Below the pieces are notes generated by a model that saw only the letters and a list, made by a program, of their open reading frames with translations, made no database searches and was not told where the DNA came from. The position numbers were made by a program, and so were the translations under genes. A stretch of DNA of 64,000 nucleotides from Ramlibacter tataouinensis (GTDB lineage: Bacteria > Pseudomonadota > Gammaproteobacteria > Burkholderiales > Burkholderiaceae_C): the NCBI RefSeq assembly GCF_027941915.1, contig NZ_CP116009.1, positions 558,001 to 622,000 of the forward strand, read 5' to 3'. This document shows positions 8,972 to 17,398 of the stretch, in pieces (the first letter of the stretch is position 1; each line of letters opens with the position of its first letter).

Positions 8972-9580
8972 ATGGAAACACCCCAGGAACACGAAGAACC
9001 CGCCGCTGCGGCCCCCTCCACCGCGGAGCCGCGCAATGCCTTCCTGGAGGAAAAGGCCTTCAAGTCGCGCACCGTGCTGCTGTTCGGCGAGGTCAGCGAC
9101 CGCTCGGCCGCCGACATCGCGCGCCGGCTGATCGCGCTGGACGCCGAATCGGACAAGCCGATCGACATGCTGGTCAGCTCGCCCGGTGGCCACCTCGAGT
9201 CGGGCGACGCGATCCACGACATCATCCGGTTCATCGCCGCGCCGGTGAACATGATCGGCACCGGCTGGGTGGGCAGCGCCGCCACCCACCTGTACCTGGC
9301 GGTGCCGCGCGAGCGGCGCTTCTGCCTGCCCAACACCCGCTTCCTGATCCACCAGCCCAGCGGCGGCGCCGGCGGGCCGGCCAGCGACATCGCGATCCAC
9401 GCGCGCGAGATCATCAAGGCGCGCGAGCGCATCGCCCAGACCATCGCCCGCGAAACCGGCCGGCCGCTGGACGGCGTGCTGGTCGACATCGAGCGCGACC
9501 GCTGGCTGTCCGCCGAGGAAGCGATCGACTACGGGCTGGTGGGCCGCATCATCCAGAACAAGTCGGAACTGCGGCGCTGA
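8972..9580 (+). CDS. ClpP-like ATP-dependent protease proteolytic subunit (paralogue)
   Basis: This 202-residue protein carries the full ClpP triad: Ser102 (WVGSAATHL), His127 (FLIHQPSGG) and Asp176 (IERDRWLSAEEA). The residues around the serine differ from the standard ClpP block (QAASMGA), which suggests a second, divergent ClpP and not the housekeeping copy. ATG 8972 follows AGGAG at good spacing. There is no clpX, clpA or trigger factor gene nearby, whereas housekeeping clpP is normally beside clpX. It may form mixed or separate chambers with a Clp ATPase encoded elsewhere. Confidence 0.88.
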   Translation: METPQEHEEPAAAAPSTAEPRNAFLEEKAFKSRTVLLFGEVSDRSAADIARRLIALDAESDKPIDMLVSSPGGHLESGDAIHDIIRFIAAPVNMIGTGWVGSAATHLYLAVPRERRFCLPNTRFLIHQPSGGAGGPASDIAIHAREIIKARERIAQTIARETGRPLDGVLVDIERDRWLSAEEAIDYGLVGRIIQNKSELRR

Positions 9581-9603
9581 GGCCGCGGCGCGCCGCAGAC
9601 AGG

Positions 9604-9629
9604 AAAGCCGGGCCTGTGCCCGGCTTTTT
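9604..9629 (+). terminator. Rho-independent terminator after the clpP-like gene
   Basis: Arms GCCGGGC (9607-9613) and GCCCGGC (9618-9624) flank the loop CTGT and are followed by TTTTT; AAA before the stem can extend pairing with the T-run. It lies 24 bp after the stop codon. Confidence 0.9.
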
Positions 9630-9700
9630 CGTAGAAGGTCGGATGCTTGCTCGCAAGCCGGAACGCACCCGGCCCTTCCTGGATGGCCGCGAGGCCGCTC

Positions 9701-10081
9701 TCAGGACGTCGACTTGCTGGTCTTCTTCGCCGCCTTGGCGTCGGCCTGGGCGCGCTTGACGTCGGCCAGCGCCTTGTCGTGGGCGGCCTTGGCGTCCTTC
9801 TGGCAGGCCTTCTGCTCGTCGCCCTTCATGGGCTGGCACTTGGCCTTGGCGGCCTTGTAGTCGGCATCGGCCTGCTTCTTCATGGCCTTGGTGTCGGTGG
9901 CTGCCGTGGTGCTGGAGGACGCACCGGGCGAGGCCGTCGCAGCGCCGCTGCCCGTGCTGCCGGTGGATGCCGATGCACCGGACGAAGGCGAAGTCGCCGT
10001 GCCGGACGAAGTCTGCGCGAATGCGCCACCGGACAAACCCAGCATGAGGGCGGCGGCCAGGGCGATGAGGGACTTGTGCAT
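9701..10081 (-). CDS. Small exported Ala/Lys/Asp-rich protein of unknown function
   Basis: The 126-residue product has a clear signal peptide (MHKSLIALAAALMLGLSGGAFAQ) with likely cleavage after AFA. A low-complexity Ser/Thr/Gly stretch (about 24-60) and a charged, probably helical tail rich in Ala, Lys and Asp follow. Two cysteines (CQPM and ACQKD) lie in the tail and could form a disulfide. ATG 10081 is preceded by AAGGAG. Similar short periplasmic proteins are common in Burkholderiales without known function. It converges on the ClpP-like gene. I do not recognise a named family. Confidence 0.75.
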   Translation of the reverse strand: MHKSLIALAAALMLGLSGGAFAQTSSGTATSPSSGASASTGSTGSGAATASPGASSSTTAATDTKAMKKQADADYKAAKAKCQPMKGDEQKACQKDAKAAHDKALADVKRAQADAKAAKKTSKSTS

Positions 10082-10668
10082 GAGGTTCTGCTCCTTGGTT
10101 TGGGCCGGAAAGTCGGCTCCCCGAATCCAACGCAGCAGCCCGCTGCCCGCCTGTAGGACACAGCCGCTGCAACATCCGGTTGCGCAATCAGCGTCAACCG
10201 GCGCTGCTCGCCCCGATCTGGTGCCGGCGGTTCGCGTGCAATAGTAACTTCTGCGGCTGCAGCGCCGCCGCGCGCAGGCGTGCATCCTTCACTGCGGCGC
10301 GTGCCCGCGGCAACACCGGTGTGGACGGCTCGCCTCATCCATTCCAGCGGCTGCGCCAATCACCGTCGATAACTCTGCCATTGCCCCGAATGGCTGAGGT
10401 AATCGCGCGTCAATACGCTCGCAGCCTGCGAAGCAACTCACGTACTTGGTTACCTGTGTAGGCCAGTGCCTACACGATTGTCGGACGCCTCCTACTACAT
10501 TCGCGGCCTCCTGCTGAGGTTGGGCAGGCGCTTCGAACCCGATCGGCATGCGTTCACGACGCCCATCGGAGCACGCGCCGCCCTCCAGGCATTCCCCTCA
10601 ACACGGGCGCAGGACGGCAGCGGCACGAGCCCCCTCCTTCGTCCCTTTTTTACACGTGGTTGCTGGAC
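10082..10668. other. 587-bp intergenic region with an inverted repeat and lower GC content
   Basis: No reading frame here has the codon bias of its neighbours, and base composition is visibly less GC-rich than the flanks, especially 10380-10500. It contains TCCTACAGG on the minus strand near 10155 (about 70 bp before the exported-protein gene), a perfect 8-bp inverted repeat at 10456-10475, and a run of six T at 10646-10651 shortly before the GH8 gene. It presumably holds the promoters for both divergent genes. Most of it remains unexplained. Confidence 0.6.
10456..10475. promoter_or_regulatory. Perfect 8-bp inverted repeat, possible operator
   Basis: GTGTAGGC and GCCTACAC are separated by CAGT. 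The 20-bp symmetric site lies 194 bp upstream of the GH8 start codon in the middle of a long intergenic region. A TTGGTT sequence lies just upstream (10446-10451), and TACACG in the right arm could act as a -10 box. It may be a dimeric regulator site or an RNA hairpin. Confidence 0.4.
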
Positions 10669-12111
10669 ATGAAGAGGCGCATATTCATCCAGGGCGGATC
10701 GGCCGCCGTCGCAACGGCACTGGCGGGCTGCGGGGGTGGCGGTGGCGATGCCGTCGCCACGGACGCCCCGATCGGCACCGAACTGACCGACGAGGAGCTG
10801 CTGGCCAAGCGGCCAGCCAACAAGCCGACGCCGCCCGGCCAGCAGCCGGCCCCGGCCCCGGCACCAGCGCCCACACCGGCGCCCTCGCCCGCCCCGGCGC
10901 CCAGCCCGGCGCCCGCCCCCGGCGGCATCGCCTACCCGTTCGGCTCGCGCCTGGTGCCCTATGCCGCCGGCATCCTGCCCAACAACGTGTCCAACGCCAG
11001 CATGGACGCGACCATCCGGCGCTGCTACGACGCCTGGAAGGCGGTCGCGATCGCCGACGTCCCGACGGTGGCCGGCGGCAAGGCGGTGCGCTTCGGCAAC
11101 TCCAGCACCTACCTGACGGTGTCCGAGGGCATGGGCTACGGCATGCTGCTCACGGTGGTGATGGCGGGCCACGACCCGGAGGCGCGCGCCCTGTTCGACG
11201 GCCTGCTGACCACCGTGCGCGCCCGCCCGGCCTACAGCATCCCGACCAGCTCCGGCGGCCGCTACCTGATGGACTGGCGCCTGACGATCAACGGCTCGTC
11301 CACCGACGCCGCCGGCGGCGGCTGGAACGCCATGGACGGCGACCTGGACATCGCGATGGCGCTGCTGATGGCGGACCGCCAGTGGGGATCGGCCACCGGC
11401 CGATGGAACTACCGGCAGGAGGCGATCGACACCATCAACGCCATGAAGTCGTGGAACATGAAGCCGGACGGCACCACCAAGGGCATGGCCACGCCCGACG
11501 TCAGCCGCACCTCCGACTACATGATCAACCACTTCCGCGCGTTCGCCCGCGCCACCGGCGACAACTGGTGGGCCACCACGGTGATCGACCGCTGCCACTG
11601 GCTGATCAACCGCATGCAGACGGTGTACTCGCCCAGCGCCGGCCTGATGCCCGACTTCATCGTGCAGACGAACACGGCGACGCCGGTGCCTTCGCCCGGC
11701 GGCATGGGCGACTTCGTGATGACGGAGATGCACTACTACGCCAACGCCCAGCGCAACCCCTGGCGCTGGGGCACGGACTACGTGTTCTCCGGCGACGCGC
11801 GCTGGCGCGCGGTGATGAACAAGATGATGGCGTTCTTCAAGACCGACACCGGCGGCGACCCCGCGCGCACGGCCACCGGCTACGCGCTCAACGGCACGCT
11901 GCCGTCGCCGCTGATGCGCCCTTACCCGAACTGGACGCCCAAGGGCATGATCGGCCCGCAGCTGTGCAGCGCCCTGTGCGACCCGGCCCACCAGTCGTAC
12001 CTGAACGCGCTGTGGTCCTTCAACGCCAACAACTTCAGCACGCTGTACTACGACTCGGAGCTGCAGCTGATCCCGATGATGGTGGCCTCCGGCAACTGGT
12101 GGCAACCGTAG
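10669..12111 (+). CDS. Glycoside hydrolase family 8 (endoglucanase-like) Tat lipoprotein
   Basis: The 480-residue product starts with KRRIFIQGG and ALAGC, a twin-arginine signal combined with a lipobox (lipidated Cys21), so a folded, lipid-anchored envelope protein is likely. Residues about 54-84 form a Pro/Ala linker. The catalytic domain has the GH8 acid in SEGMGYGML (Glu153) and the family signature AMDGDLDIAMALLMADRQW around Asp223, which deviates from the pattern at one position (Met for Ser/Thr). GH8 enzymes cut beta-1,4 glucans, chitosan or xylan. No bcs genes are nearby, so a role in cellulose export is not supported. ATG 10669 is chosen over TTG 10660 because the Tat motif begins there; no ribosome site is obvious. 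Confidence 0.87.
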   Translation: MKRRIFIQGGSAAVATALAGCGGGGGDAVATDAPIGTELTDEELLAKRPANKPTPPGQQPAPAPAPAPTPAPSPAPAPSPAPAPGGIAYPFGSRLVPYAAGILPNNVSNASMDATIRRCYDAWKAVAIADVPTVAGGKAVRFGNSSTYLTVSEGMGYGMLLTVVMAGHDPEARALFDGLLTTVRARPAYSIPTSSGGRYLMDWRLTINGSSTDAAGGGWNAMDGDLDIAMALLMADRQWGSATGRWNYRQEAIDTINAMKSWNMKPDGTTKGMATPDVSRTSDYMINHFRAFARATGDNWWATTVIDRCHWLINRMQTVYSPSAGLMPDFIVQTNTATPVPSPGGMGDFVMTEMHYYANAQRNPWRWGTDYVFSGDARWRAVMNKMMAFFKTDTGGDPARTATGYALNGTLPSPLMRPYPNWTPKGMIGPQLCSALCDPAHQSYLNALWSFNANNFSTLYYDSELQLIPMMVASGNWWQP

Positions 12112-12242
12112 GGTCAGCCGCCTGCGGCGGCTGGATGTAAACCCTTCCCTGGCCTTCCTCGGCGAAGGCATCCAGCGCAACGCGCCGCGCCGCTGTCCCG
12201 CAAGCGCATGGCCGGGCGCCGGCCGGATGCCAGAATGGCCCC

Positions 12243-12902
12243 ATGCTGTTGCATGGCTCGCTGCGGTCGGAGGTGGAGAGGCGCTTGCGCGACTTCCCGG
12301 TGCGCACGCTCGATGCCGGCACGCACCGCACGGCCGCGGTGGTGGTCGCGCTGGCGGAAGAAGGCGAAGGCGCGGACATCCCCGGCCTGGCCCGGCCGGC
12401 GGGGTGGAGCCCTGCAGCCGCGCTGCTGCTCACGCGCCGGGCCGAGGCGCTGTCCAGCCACTCCGGCCAGTGGGCCCTGCCCGGCGGCCGCATCGACGAG
12501 GGCGAAAGCCCGCAAGAGGCCGCGCTGCGCGAGTTGCACGAGGAGCTGGGCCTGCGGCTGGACGCCGCCGACGTGCTCGGCCGGCTGGACGACTACGCCA
12601 CCCGCTCCGGCTTCGTGATCACCCCGGTGGTGGTGTGGGCCGGCGCCGCGCGCGGGCTCGTGCCCAACCCCGCCGAAGTCGCCAGCGTGCACCGGGTGCG
12701 GCTGGCGGAGTTCATGCGGCCCGACGCGCCGCTGCTGGAGCCGTCCGATGAACCGGGCCGCCAGATCCTGCGCCTGCCCCTGGGCAGCGGCTGGATCGCG
12801 GCGCCCACCGCGGCCGTGATCTACCAGTTCCGCGAGGTCGGCCTGGCCGGGCGCGACACCCGCGTCGCGCACTTCGACCAGCCCCTGTTCGCGCGCCGCT
12901 GA
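12243..12902 (+). CDS. Nudix hydrolase, CoA pyrophosphatase-like
   Basis: The 219-residue protein carries a complete Nudix box, GGRIDEGESPQEAALRELHE followed by ELGL (about residues 82-105), which binds Mg2+ and hydrolyses a nucleoside diphosphate linked to another group. Total length, the box position and the C-terminal half resemble NudL/YeaB-type coenzyme A pyrophosphatases, but the substrate cannot be fixed from sequence. ATG 12243 is the first start consistent with the domain; no clear ribosome site precedes it. It stands alone between GH8 and a convergent lipoprotein gene. Confidence 0.88.
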   Translation: MLLHGSLRSEVERRLRDFPVRTLDAGTHRTAAVVVALAEEGEGADIPGLARPAGWSPAAALLLTRRAEALSSHSGQWALPGGRIDEGESPQEAALRELHEELGLRLDAADVLGRLDDYATRSGFVITPVVVWAGAARGLVPNPAEVASVHRVRLAEFMRPDAPLLEPSDEPGRQILRLPLGSGWIAAPTAAVIYQFREVGLAGRDTRVAHFDQPLFARR

Positions 12903-12920
12903 GCGCCGGCCCAAAAGAAA

Positions 12921-12940
12921 CGGGCCCCACCAGGGGCCCG
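12921..12940 (-). terminator. Terminator hairpin between convergent genes
   Basis: CGGGCCCC and GGGGCCCG flank ACCA. On the minus strand the stem is followed by TTTCTTTT, so it best serves the DUF4382 lipoprotein gene. It may also slow transcription from the Nudix gene on the plus strand, which has only CTTCGGGTT after the stem. Confidence 0.75.
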
Positions 12941-12989
12941 CTTCGGGTTGCGGCACGGGCGGCGCGCCGGGGCGCCCCGCCCGCTTCGC

Positions 12990-14195
12990 TCAGGGTGCGA
13001 AGCTGAAGTCGACCACCAGGTCGCTCGACGAAATGTCGGCGTCCTGCGTCAGGCCGGTGCGGCCCGGCGCGTTGGCCTGCAGGCGGTACTTGCCGGCCAC
13101 CGGGTCGTCGGCCTTGAAGCTCAGGCCGCTCGCCGCGAACGGCGCACGCACCGGCGCAGCCGCCGGCAGGCTGAACGTGTAGCTGGCCTCGACGGCATCC
13201 ACCGGGGTCGCCGCCAGTTCCACCACCGGGCCACCGGAGAGCGCCTGCAGCGCACGCACGCTGGCATCCAGCACCAGGGTCGGCGTGCCGCTGCCGCCCA
13301 CCGAGGCGGTGCCGCGGAGCTCGCGCACGGTCGACGCCGGCGGCGCGATCGCGGCGCTGCTGTCGTTCAGGCTGAGGGTGGACGTGCCCACCGGCACCGA
13401 AGACACCACCGCGGTGCTGCGGCCCTCGGAGACGATCACCACGTCGTAGCTGCCGGAAGGCAGGAAGGGCAGCACGAACCGACCGTTGGCATCCGGCACG
13501 GTGGAGCGCACGATGGTGCCGTCCTGCTGCGCCGAGACCCGGGTGCCGTTGAGCGTCAGGGTCGTCGAGACGTAGCCCTGGATGCCGGCCTGGGTGCGCT
13601 GGGCCAGCGTCAGCACCGGCTTGAGGTTGTAGTTGCCGGAGCCGCCGGCCTTGACCACCGACTTGCAGGCGTCGAAGTCCAGCACCAGGTCGGCCAGGCC
13701 GCCCTCGGCCACCTCGAAGGAGGACTTGAGCTTCAGGCCGCTCTGCTGCGCACTGGGCGTGCGCAAGGGCACTTCCGCGCCGCCGCTGGGCTTGACGGCG
13801 TTGGCCGTCGGGTTGCGCCCATCGTTGGCCGCCAGCACCAGCCGCACCTGGTTGTAGGTGCCGGCGGGCAGATCGATCTGGCCCAGTTCCTCCAGCTTGC
13901 CGTTGGTCAGCTCGAGCAGGTCGATGCGCCGGGGCTGGTCCAGCACGATCTCTTCCCAGCCGCCAGCGGCCTCGTCCGCCGAGTCGCTGCGGTGCACCCG
14001 CACCCGCTCGACGGTGACGAAGACGTTGTCGTAGCCGCAGCTCGGCGCGTCGGTCAGTGCCAGGCGCAGCGAGCCTTGCGGCGCGGCGCTCGTGGCGCCG
14101 CCATCGCCGCCGCCGCCGCAGGCGGCCAGCACGGCACCGGCCGACAACGCCAGCCAGGTCTTCCAGCCAGGGGCAGGTTGGTTCTCGAAGCGCAT
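12990..14195 (-). CDS. DUF4382 domain-containing lipoprotein
   Basis: The 401-residue product begins with a lipoprotein signal ending LAAC, followed by a poly-glycine run. The DUF4382 domain follows (SLRLALTDAPSCGYDNVFVTVERVRVH, then WEEIVL, IDLLEL, LPAGTYNQVRLVL), then a carboxypeptidase-regulatory-like segment (GRFVLPFLPSGSYDVVIV). The start at 14195 is preferred over 14213 because GAGGAA lies six bases upstream of it. Such proteins are anchored in the envelope; their function is unknown. Confidence 0.85.
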   Translation of the reverse strand: MRFENQPAPGWKTWLALSAGAVLAACGGGGDGGATSAAPQGSLRLALTDAPSCGYDNVFVTVERVRVHRSDSADEAAGGWEEIVLDQPRRIDLLELTNGKLEELGQIDLPAGTYNQVRLVLAANDGRNPTANAVKPSGGAEVPLRTPSAQQSGLKLKSSFEVAEGGLADLVLDFDACKSVVKAGGSGNYNLKPVLTLAQRTQAGIQGYVSTTLTLNGTRVSAQQDGTIVRSTVPDANGRFVLPFLPSGSYDVVIVSEGRSTAVVSSVPVGTSTLSLNDSSAAIAPPASTVRELRGTASVGGSGTPTLVLDASVRALQALSGGPVVELAATPVDAVEASYTFSLPAAAPVRAPFAASGLSFKADDPVAGKYRLQANAPGRTGLTQDADISSSDLVVDFSFAP

Positions 14196-14400
14196 CGGAT
14201 TCCTCGTGGTCATGGAACCGCGGATGCTCTTCAGGATTGCCGCAAGTGCTGTGCCGATTCGTAAGCAGCCCGCTCAAAAGGCTTCTACTGCACTAGGCGC
14301 CCCTAACCGATGGTTGCAAATGAGATGGGCGGATTTCCCATTTCCGCCACCCCGACGCCACACCGGATTGGCGAATTGCGGGCGCGGGACCCGCCTTCGC

Positions 14401-17283
14401 TCAGGCCCGTGCCGTCGCCACCGCACCGCTGCCGTAGCCCGCCGCCGGGCGCGGCACGCCGCCGGGCTGGACCTGCACGGCGCAGTACTTGAACTCGGGG
14501 ATCTTGCCGAACGGGTCCAGCGCCGCGTTGGTCATCAGGTTGGCCGCCGCCTCGTAGTACGCGAACGGGATGAAGACCGCGCCGGTGGGCGTGCCGTCGT
14601 CGCGCCGCACGTGGATCGCCACCTCGCCGCGCCTCGACCGCACTGTCGCCACGTCGCCCGGCTGCAGGCCCAAAGCCTGCAGGTCGGCGCCGTTCATGGA
14701 CGCCGTGGCCATCGGCTCGATCGCATCCAGCACCGCCGCGCGGCGCGTCATGCTGCCGGTGTGCCAGTGCTCGAGCTGGCGGCCGGTGATCAGCACGAAC
14801 GGGTACTGCGCGTCGGGGCGCTCGGCGGCCGGGACGATGTCGGCCGGCACCAGCTTCACCCGCCCGTCGGGTGTCGGGAAGCGCTCGGTGAACACCACCG
14901 GCTGGCCGGGGTCGTCCTCCGACAGGCAGGGATAGGTCACGCTCGATTCGCGCTGCAGCCGCTCCCACGAGATGCCGGCGATCGAGGCGTGCATGGCCTG
15001 CCGCATCTCCTCGTACACCGCGGCGACGCCGTCGTCCTCGCCTTCATAGGGCCAGTCGAGCCCGATGCGGCGGGCCAGCTGCTGGATGATCCACAGGTCC
15101 GGCCTGGCATCGCCGGGCGGCGTGAGCGCGCGGCGGCCCAGCTGCACCATGCGGTCGGTGTTGCTCACCGAGCCGGTCTTCTCCGGCCAGGCCGACGCCG
15201 GCAGCACCACGTCGGCCAGCCAGGCCGTCTCGGTCATGAAGATGTCCTGCACCACCAGGTGCTCGAGCGACGCCAGCGCGTGGCGGGCGTGGTTCAGGTC
15301 CGGATCGCTCATGGCCGGGTTCTCGCCCATGATGTACATGCCGCGAATCTTGTGCGGGTCGCTGTCGGGCGCCAGCGCCTTGTGCATGATCTCCACCACC
15401 GTGTAGCCCGGTGCGTCGTCCAGCGGCAGGCCCCAGAAGTCCTCGAACCAGCGGTGCGCCTGCGGGTCGTCCACGCGCTGGTAGTTGGGGAACATCATCG
15501 GGATCAGGCCGGCGTCGCTGGCGCCCTGCACGTTGTTCTGGCCGCGCAGCGGATGCAAGCCGCTGCCGGGCTTGCCGATCTGGCCGGTGACGGTGGACAG
15601 CGCGATCAGGCAGCGCGCGTTGTCGGTGCCGTGCACGTGCTGGCTCACGCCCATGCCCCACAGGATCATCGCGGCCTTGGCGCCGGCGAACGCGCGCGCC
15701 ACTTCGCGCAGGGTCTGCGCCGGCACGCCGCAGACCGGCGCCATCGCCTCGGGGCTGTAGCCCTTCACGTTCTCGCGCAGGGCCTCGAAGTTGGCGGCGC
15801 GCTCGCGCACGAAGGCCTGGTCGGCCAGGCCCTCTTCGATCACCACGTGGATCAGCGCGTTGAGCAGGGCCACGTCGCTGCCCGGCTTGAACTGCATGAC
15901 GCGCCAGGCGTGGCGGCCGATGTCGGTGACGCGCGGGTCGGCCAGCACCAGCTTCGTGCCCCGCTTGGCGGCGTTCTTCATCCAGGTGGCGGCCACCGGG
16001 TGGTTGGACGTGGGGTTGGAGCCGATCACCAGGATCAGGTCGGCCTTCTCGACGTCGCGCACCGGGTTGCTGACCGCGCCCGAGCCCACGCCCTCCAGCA
16101 GGGCCGCCACGCTGGAGGCATGGCACAGGCGGGTGCAGTGGTCGACGTTGTTGCTGCCGAAGCCGGTGCGCACCAGCTTCTGGAACAGGTAGGCCTCCTC
16201 GTTGCTGCCCTTGGCCGAACCGAAGCCGGCCAGTGCCTTGCGGCCGTGCGTGTCGCGCAGGCGCTGGAGGCCGCCGGCGGCGACGTCCAGCGCTTCCTCC
16301 CAGCTCGCTTCGCGGAAGGCATCGCGCCAGTCGGCCGGGTTGGGTGCGTCGGCGGGATCCTTGGGCACGCCGGGCTTGCGGATCAGCGGTCGCGTCAGGC
16401 GCTGGGGGTGGTGCGCATAGTCGAAGCCGAAGCGGCCCTTGACGCACAGCCGGCCCTGGTTGGCCGGTCCATCGCGGCCTTCGACGCCGACAATCTTCTC
16501 GTCGCGGACCTGGTAGGTGATGAGGCAGCCGACGCCGCAGAACGGACAGACCGAATCGACCTTGCGGTCCACCGCCTGCGAGCCGACCAGGGTCTTGGGC
16601 ATCAGCGCGCCGGTCGGGCAGGCCTGCACGCACTCGCCGCAGGCCACGCAGGTGCTGGCGCCCATCGGGTCGCCGAGGTCGAACACGATCTGGCTGCCGG
16701 CGCCGCGCTGCGCGTAGCCGATCACGTCGTTGACCTGCACCTCGCGGCAGGCGCGCACGCAGCGCGTGCACTGGATGCAGGCATCGAGGTTGACGGCCAT
16801 CGCCGGGTGCGACAGGTCGGGCGCCGGCTGCTGGCGGCGCAGCGCGACCAGTTCGGGGCGCGGCGTGACGCCCAGGCGATCCGCCCACAGCGACAGTTCG
16901 CCGTGCTGGCCGACGAGTCCGGCGGCCGCGGGCGGGCGGCCCGCCTCGTCGTTCCACTTGTAGCCCTGCTGCGGCAGGTCGGCCAGCAGCATCTCGACCA
17001 CCATCTGCTGGCTCTTGAGCGCGCGCTCGCTCTTCGCCTTGACATCCATGTCCGCCGTCACGGCACGGCAGCAGCTGGGCGCGAGCACGCGCTCGCCGGC
17101 GATCTCGACCACGCAGGCGCGGCAGTTGCCGTCGGCCCGCATGCCGTCCGTGTAGCACAGGTGCGGGATGTCCACGCCCACGCGGCGCGCGGCCTGCAGG
17201 ATGGTCTCGCCCCGCAGCGCCTGCACGCGCTCGCCGTCGAGGCTGAAGGAGATCACCGGTGTCGACTCGTCCATGTCACTCAT
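14401..17283 (-). CDS. NAD-dependent formate dehydrogenase, molybdopterin (alpha) subunit
   Basis: This 960-residue catalytic subunit oxidises formate to CO2. In order it has an N-terminal [2Fe-2S] ferredoxin-like domain (HLCYTDGMRADGNCRACVV), two [4Fe-4S] clusters (ACIQCTRCVRAC and CVACGECVQACP), a fourth cluster (CPFCGVGC) and a large bis-MGD domain. The active-site ligand is Cys in DHCTRLCHASSVA, so this is not a selenoprotein. The metal may be Mo or W. MSDMDES at 17283 is taken as the start because the ferredoxin domain follows at once; the longer frame runs through a structured intergenic repeat. The beta subunit gene lies 115 bp upstream. No fdsC or fdsD gene follows. Confidence 0.92.
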   Translation of the reverse strand: MSDMDESTPVISFSLDGERVQALRGETILQAARRVGVDIPHLCYTDGMRADGNCRACVVEIAGERVLAPSCCRAVTADMDVKAKSERALKSQQMVVEMLLADLPQQGYKWNDEAGRPPAAAGLVGQHGELSLWADRLGVTPRPELVALRRQQPAPDLSHPAMAVNLDACIQCTRCVRACREVQVNDVIGYAQRGAGSQIVFDLGDPMGASTCVACGECVQACPTGALMPKTLVGSQAVDRKVDSVCPFCGVGCLITYQVRDEKIVGVEGRDGPANQGRLCVKGRFGFDYAHHPQRLTRPLIRKPGVPKDPADAPNPADWRDAFREASWEEALDVAAGGLQRLRDTHGRKALAGFGSAKGSNEEAYLFQKLVRTGFGSNNVDHCTRLCHASSVAALLEGVGSGAVSNPVRDVEKADLILVIGSNPTSNHPVAATWMKNAAKRGTKLVLADPRVTDIGRHAWRVMQFKPGSDVALLNALIHVVIEEGLADQAFVRERAANFEALRENVKGYSPEAMAPVCGVPAQTLREVARAFAGAKAAMILWGMGVSQHVHGTDNARCLIALSTVTGQIGKPGSGLHPLRGQNNVQGASDAGLIPMMFPNYQRVDDPQAHRWFEDFWGLPLDDAPGYTVVEIMHKALAPDSDPHKIRGMYIMGENPAMSDPDLNHARHALASLEHLVVQDIFMTETAWLADVVLPASAWPEKTGSVSNTDRMVQLGRRALTPPGDARPDLWIIQQLARRIGLDWPYEGEDDGVAAVYEEMRQAMHASIAGISWERLQRESSVTYPCLSEDDPGQPVVFTERFPTPDGRVKLVPADIVPAAERPDAQYPFVLITGRQLEHWHTGSMTRRAAVLDAIEPMATASMNGADLQALGLQPGDVATVRSRRGEVAIHVRRDDGTPTGAVFIPFAYYEAAANLMTNAALDPFGKIPEFKYCAVQVQPGGVPRPAAGYGSGAVATARA

Positions 17284-17299
17284 GAGCGACTCACCGAGG

Positions 17300-17392
17300 C
17301 GTCGTCGAGGGGCCACCGCGGAACCGGCTTTGCCGGGCCGCTGGTGGCGCCCCTTGAGGGGAAGCGGCCGGAGGCCGCTTCGGGGGTGGGTC
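17300..17392. repeat. Structured intergenic repeat between formate dehydrogenase genes
   Basis: Three palindromes lie side by side: CCGG-CTTTG-CCGG, CCCC-TTGA-GGGG, and a 9-bp stem GAAGCGGCC (17361-17369) with GGCCGCTTC (17373-17381). I recall similar GC-rich units between genes in many Comamonadaceae genomes, but only one copy is present here. It lies within the operon, so the hairpins could tune expression of the alpha subunit relative to beta. Confidence 0.5.
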
Positions 17393-17398
17393 AGGACG

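Noticed and set aside
10180..10461. Possible 93-codon gene in the 587-bp gap
   Set aside because: Composition is Arg/Ala/Ser-rich without structure, codon bias is absent and there is no ribosome site.
10842..10920. Repetitive Pro/Ala codons in the GH8 gene as a possible tandem repeat or recombination element
   Set aside because: The repeats are short codon alternations encoding a linker after the lipobox, common in exported enzymes, and not a mobile repeat.
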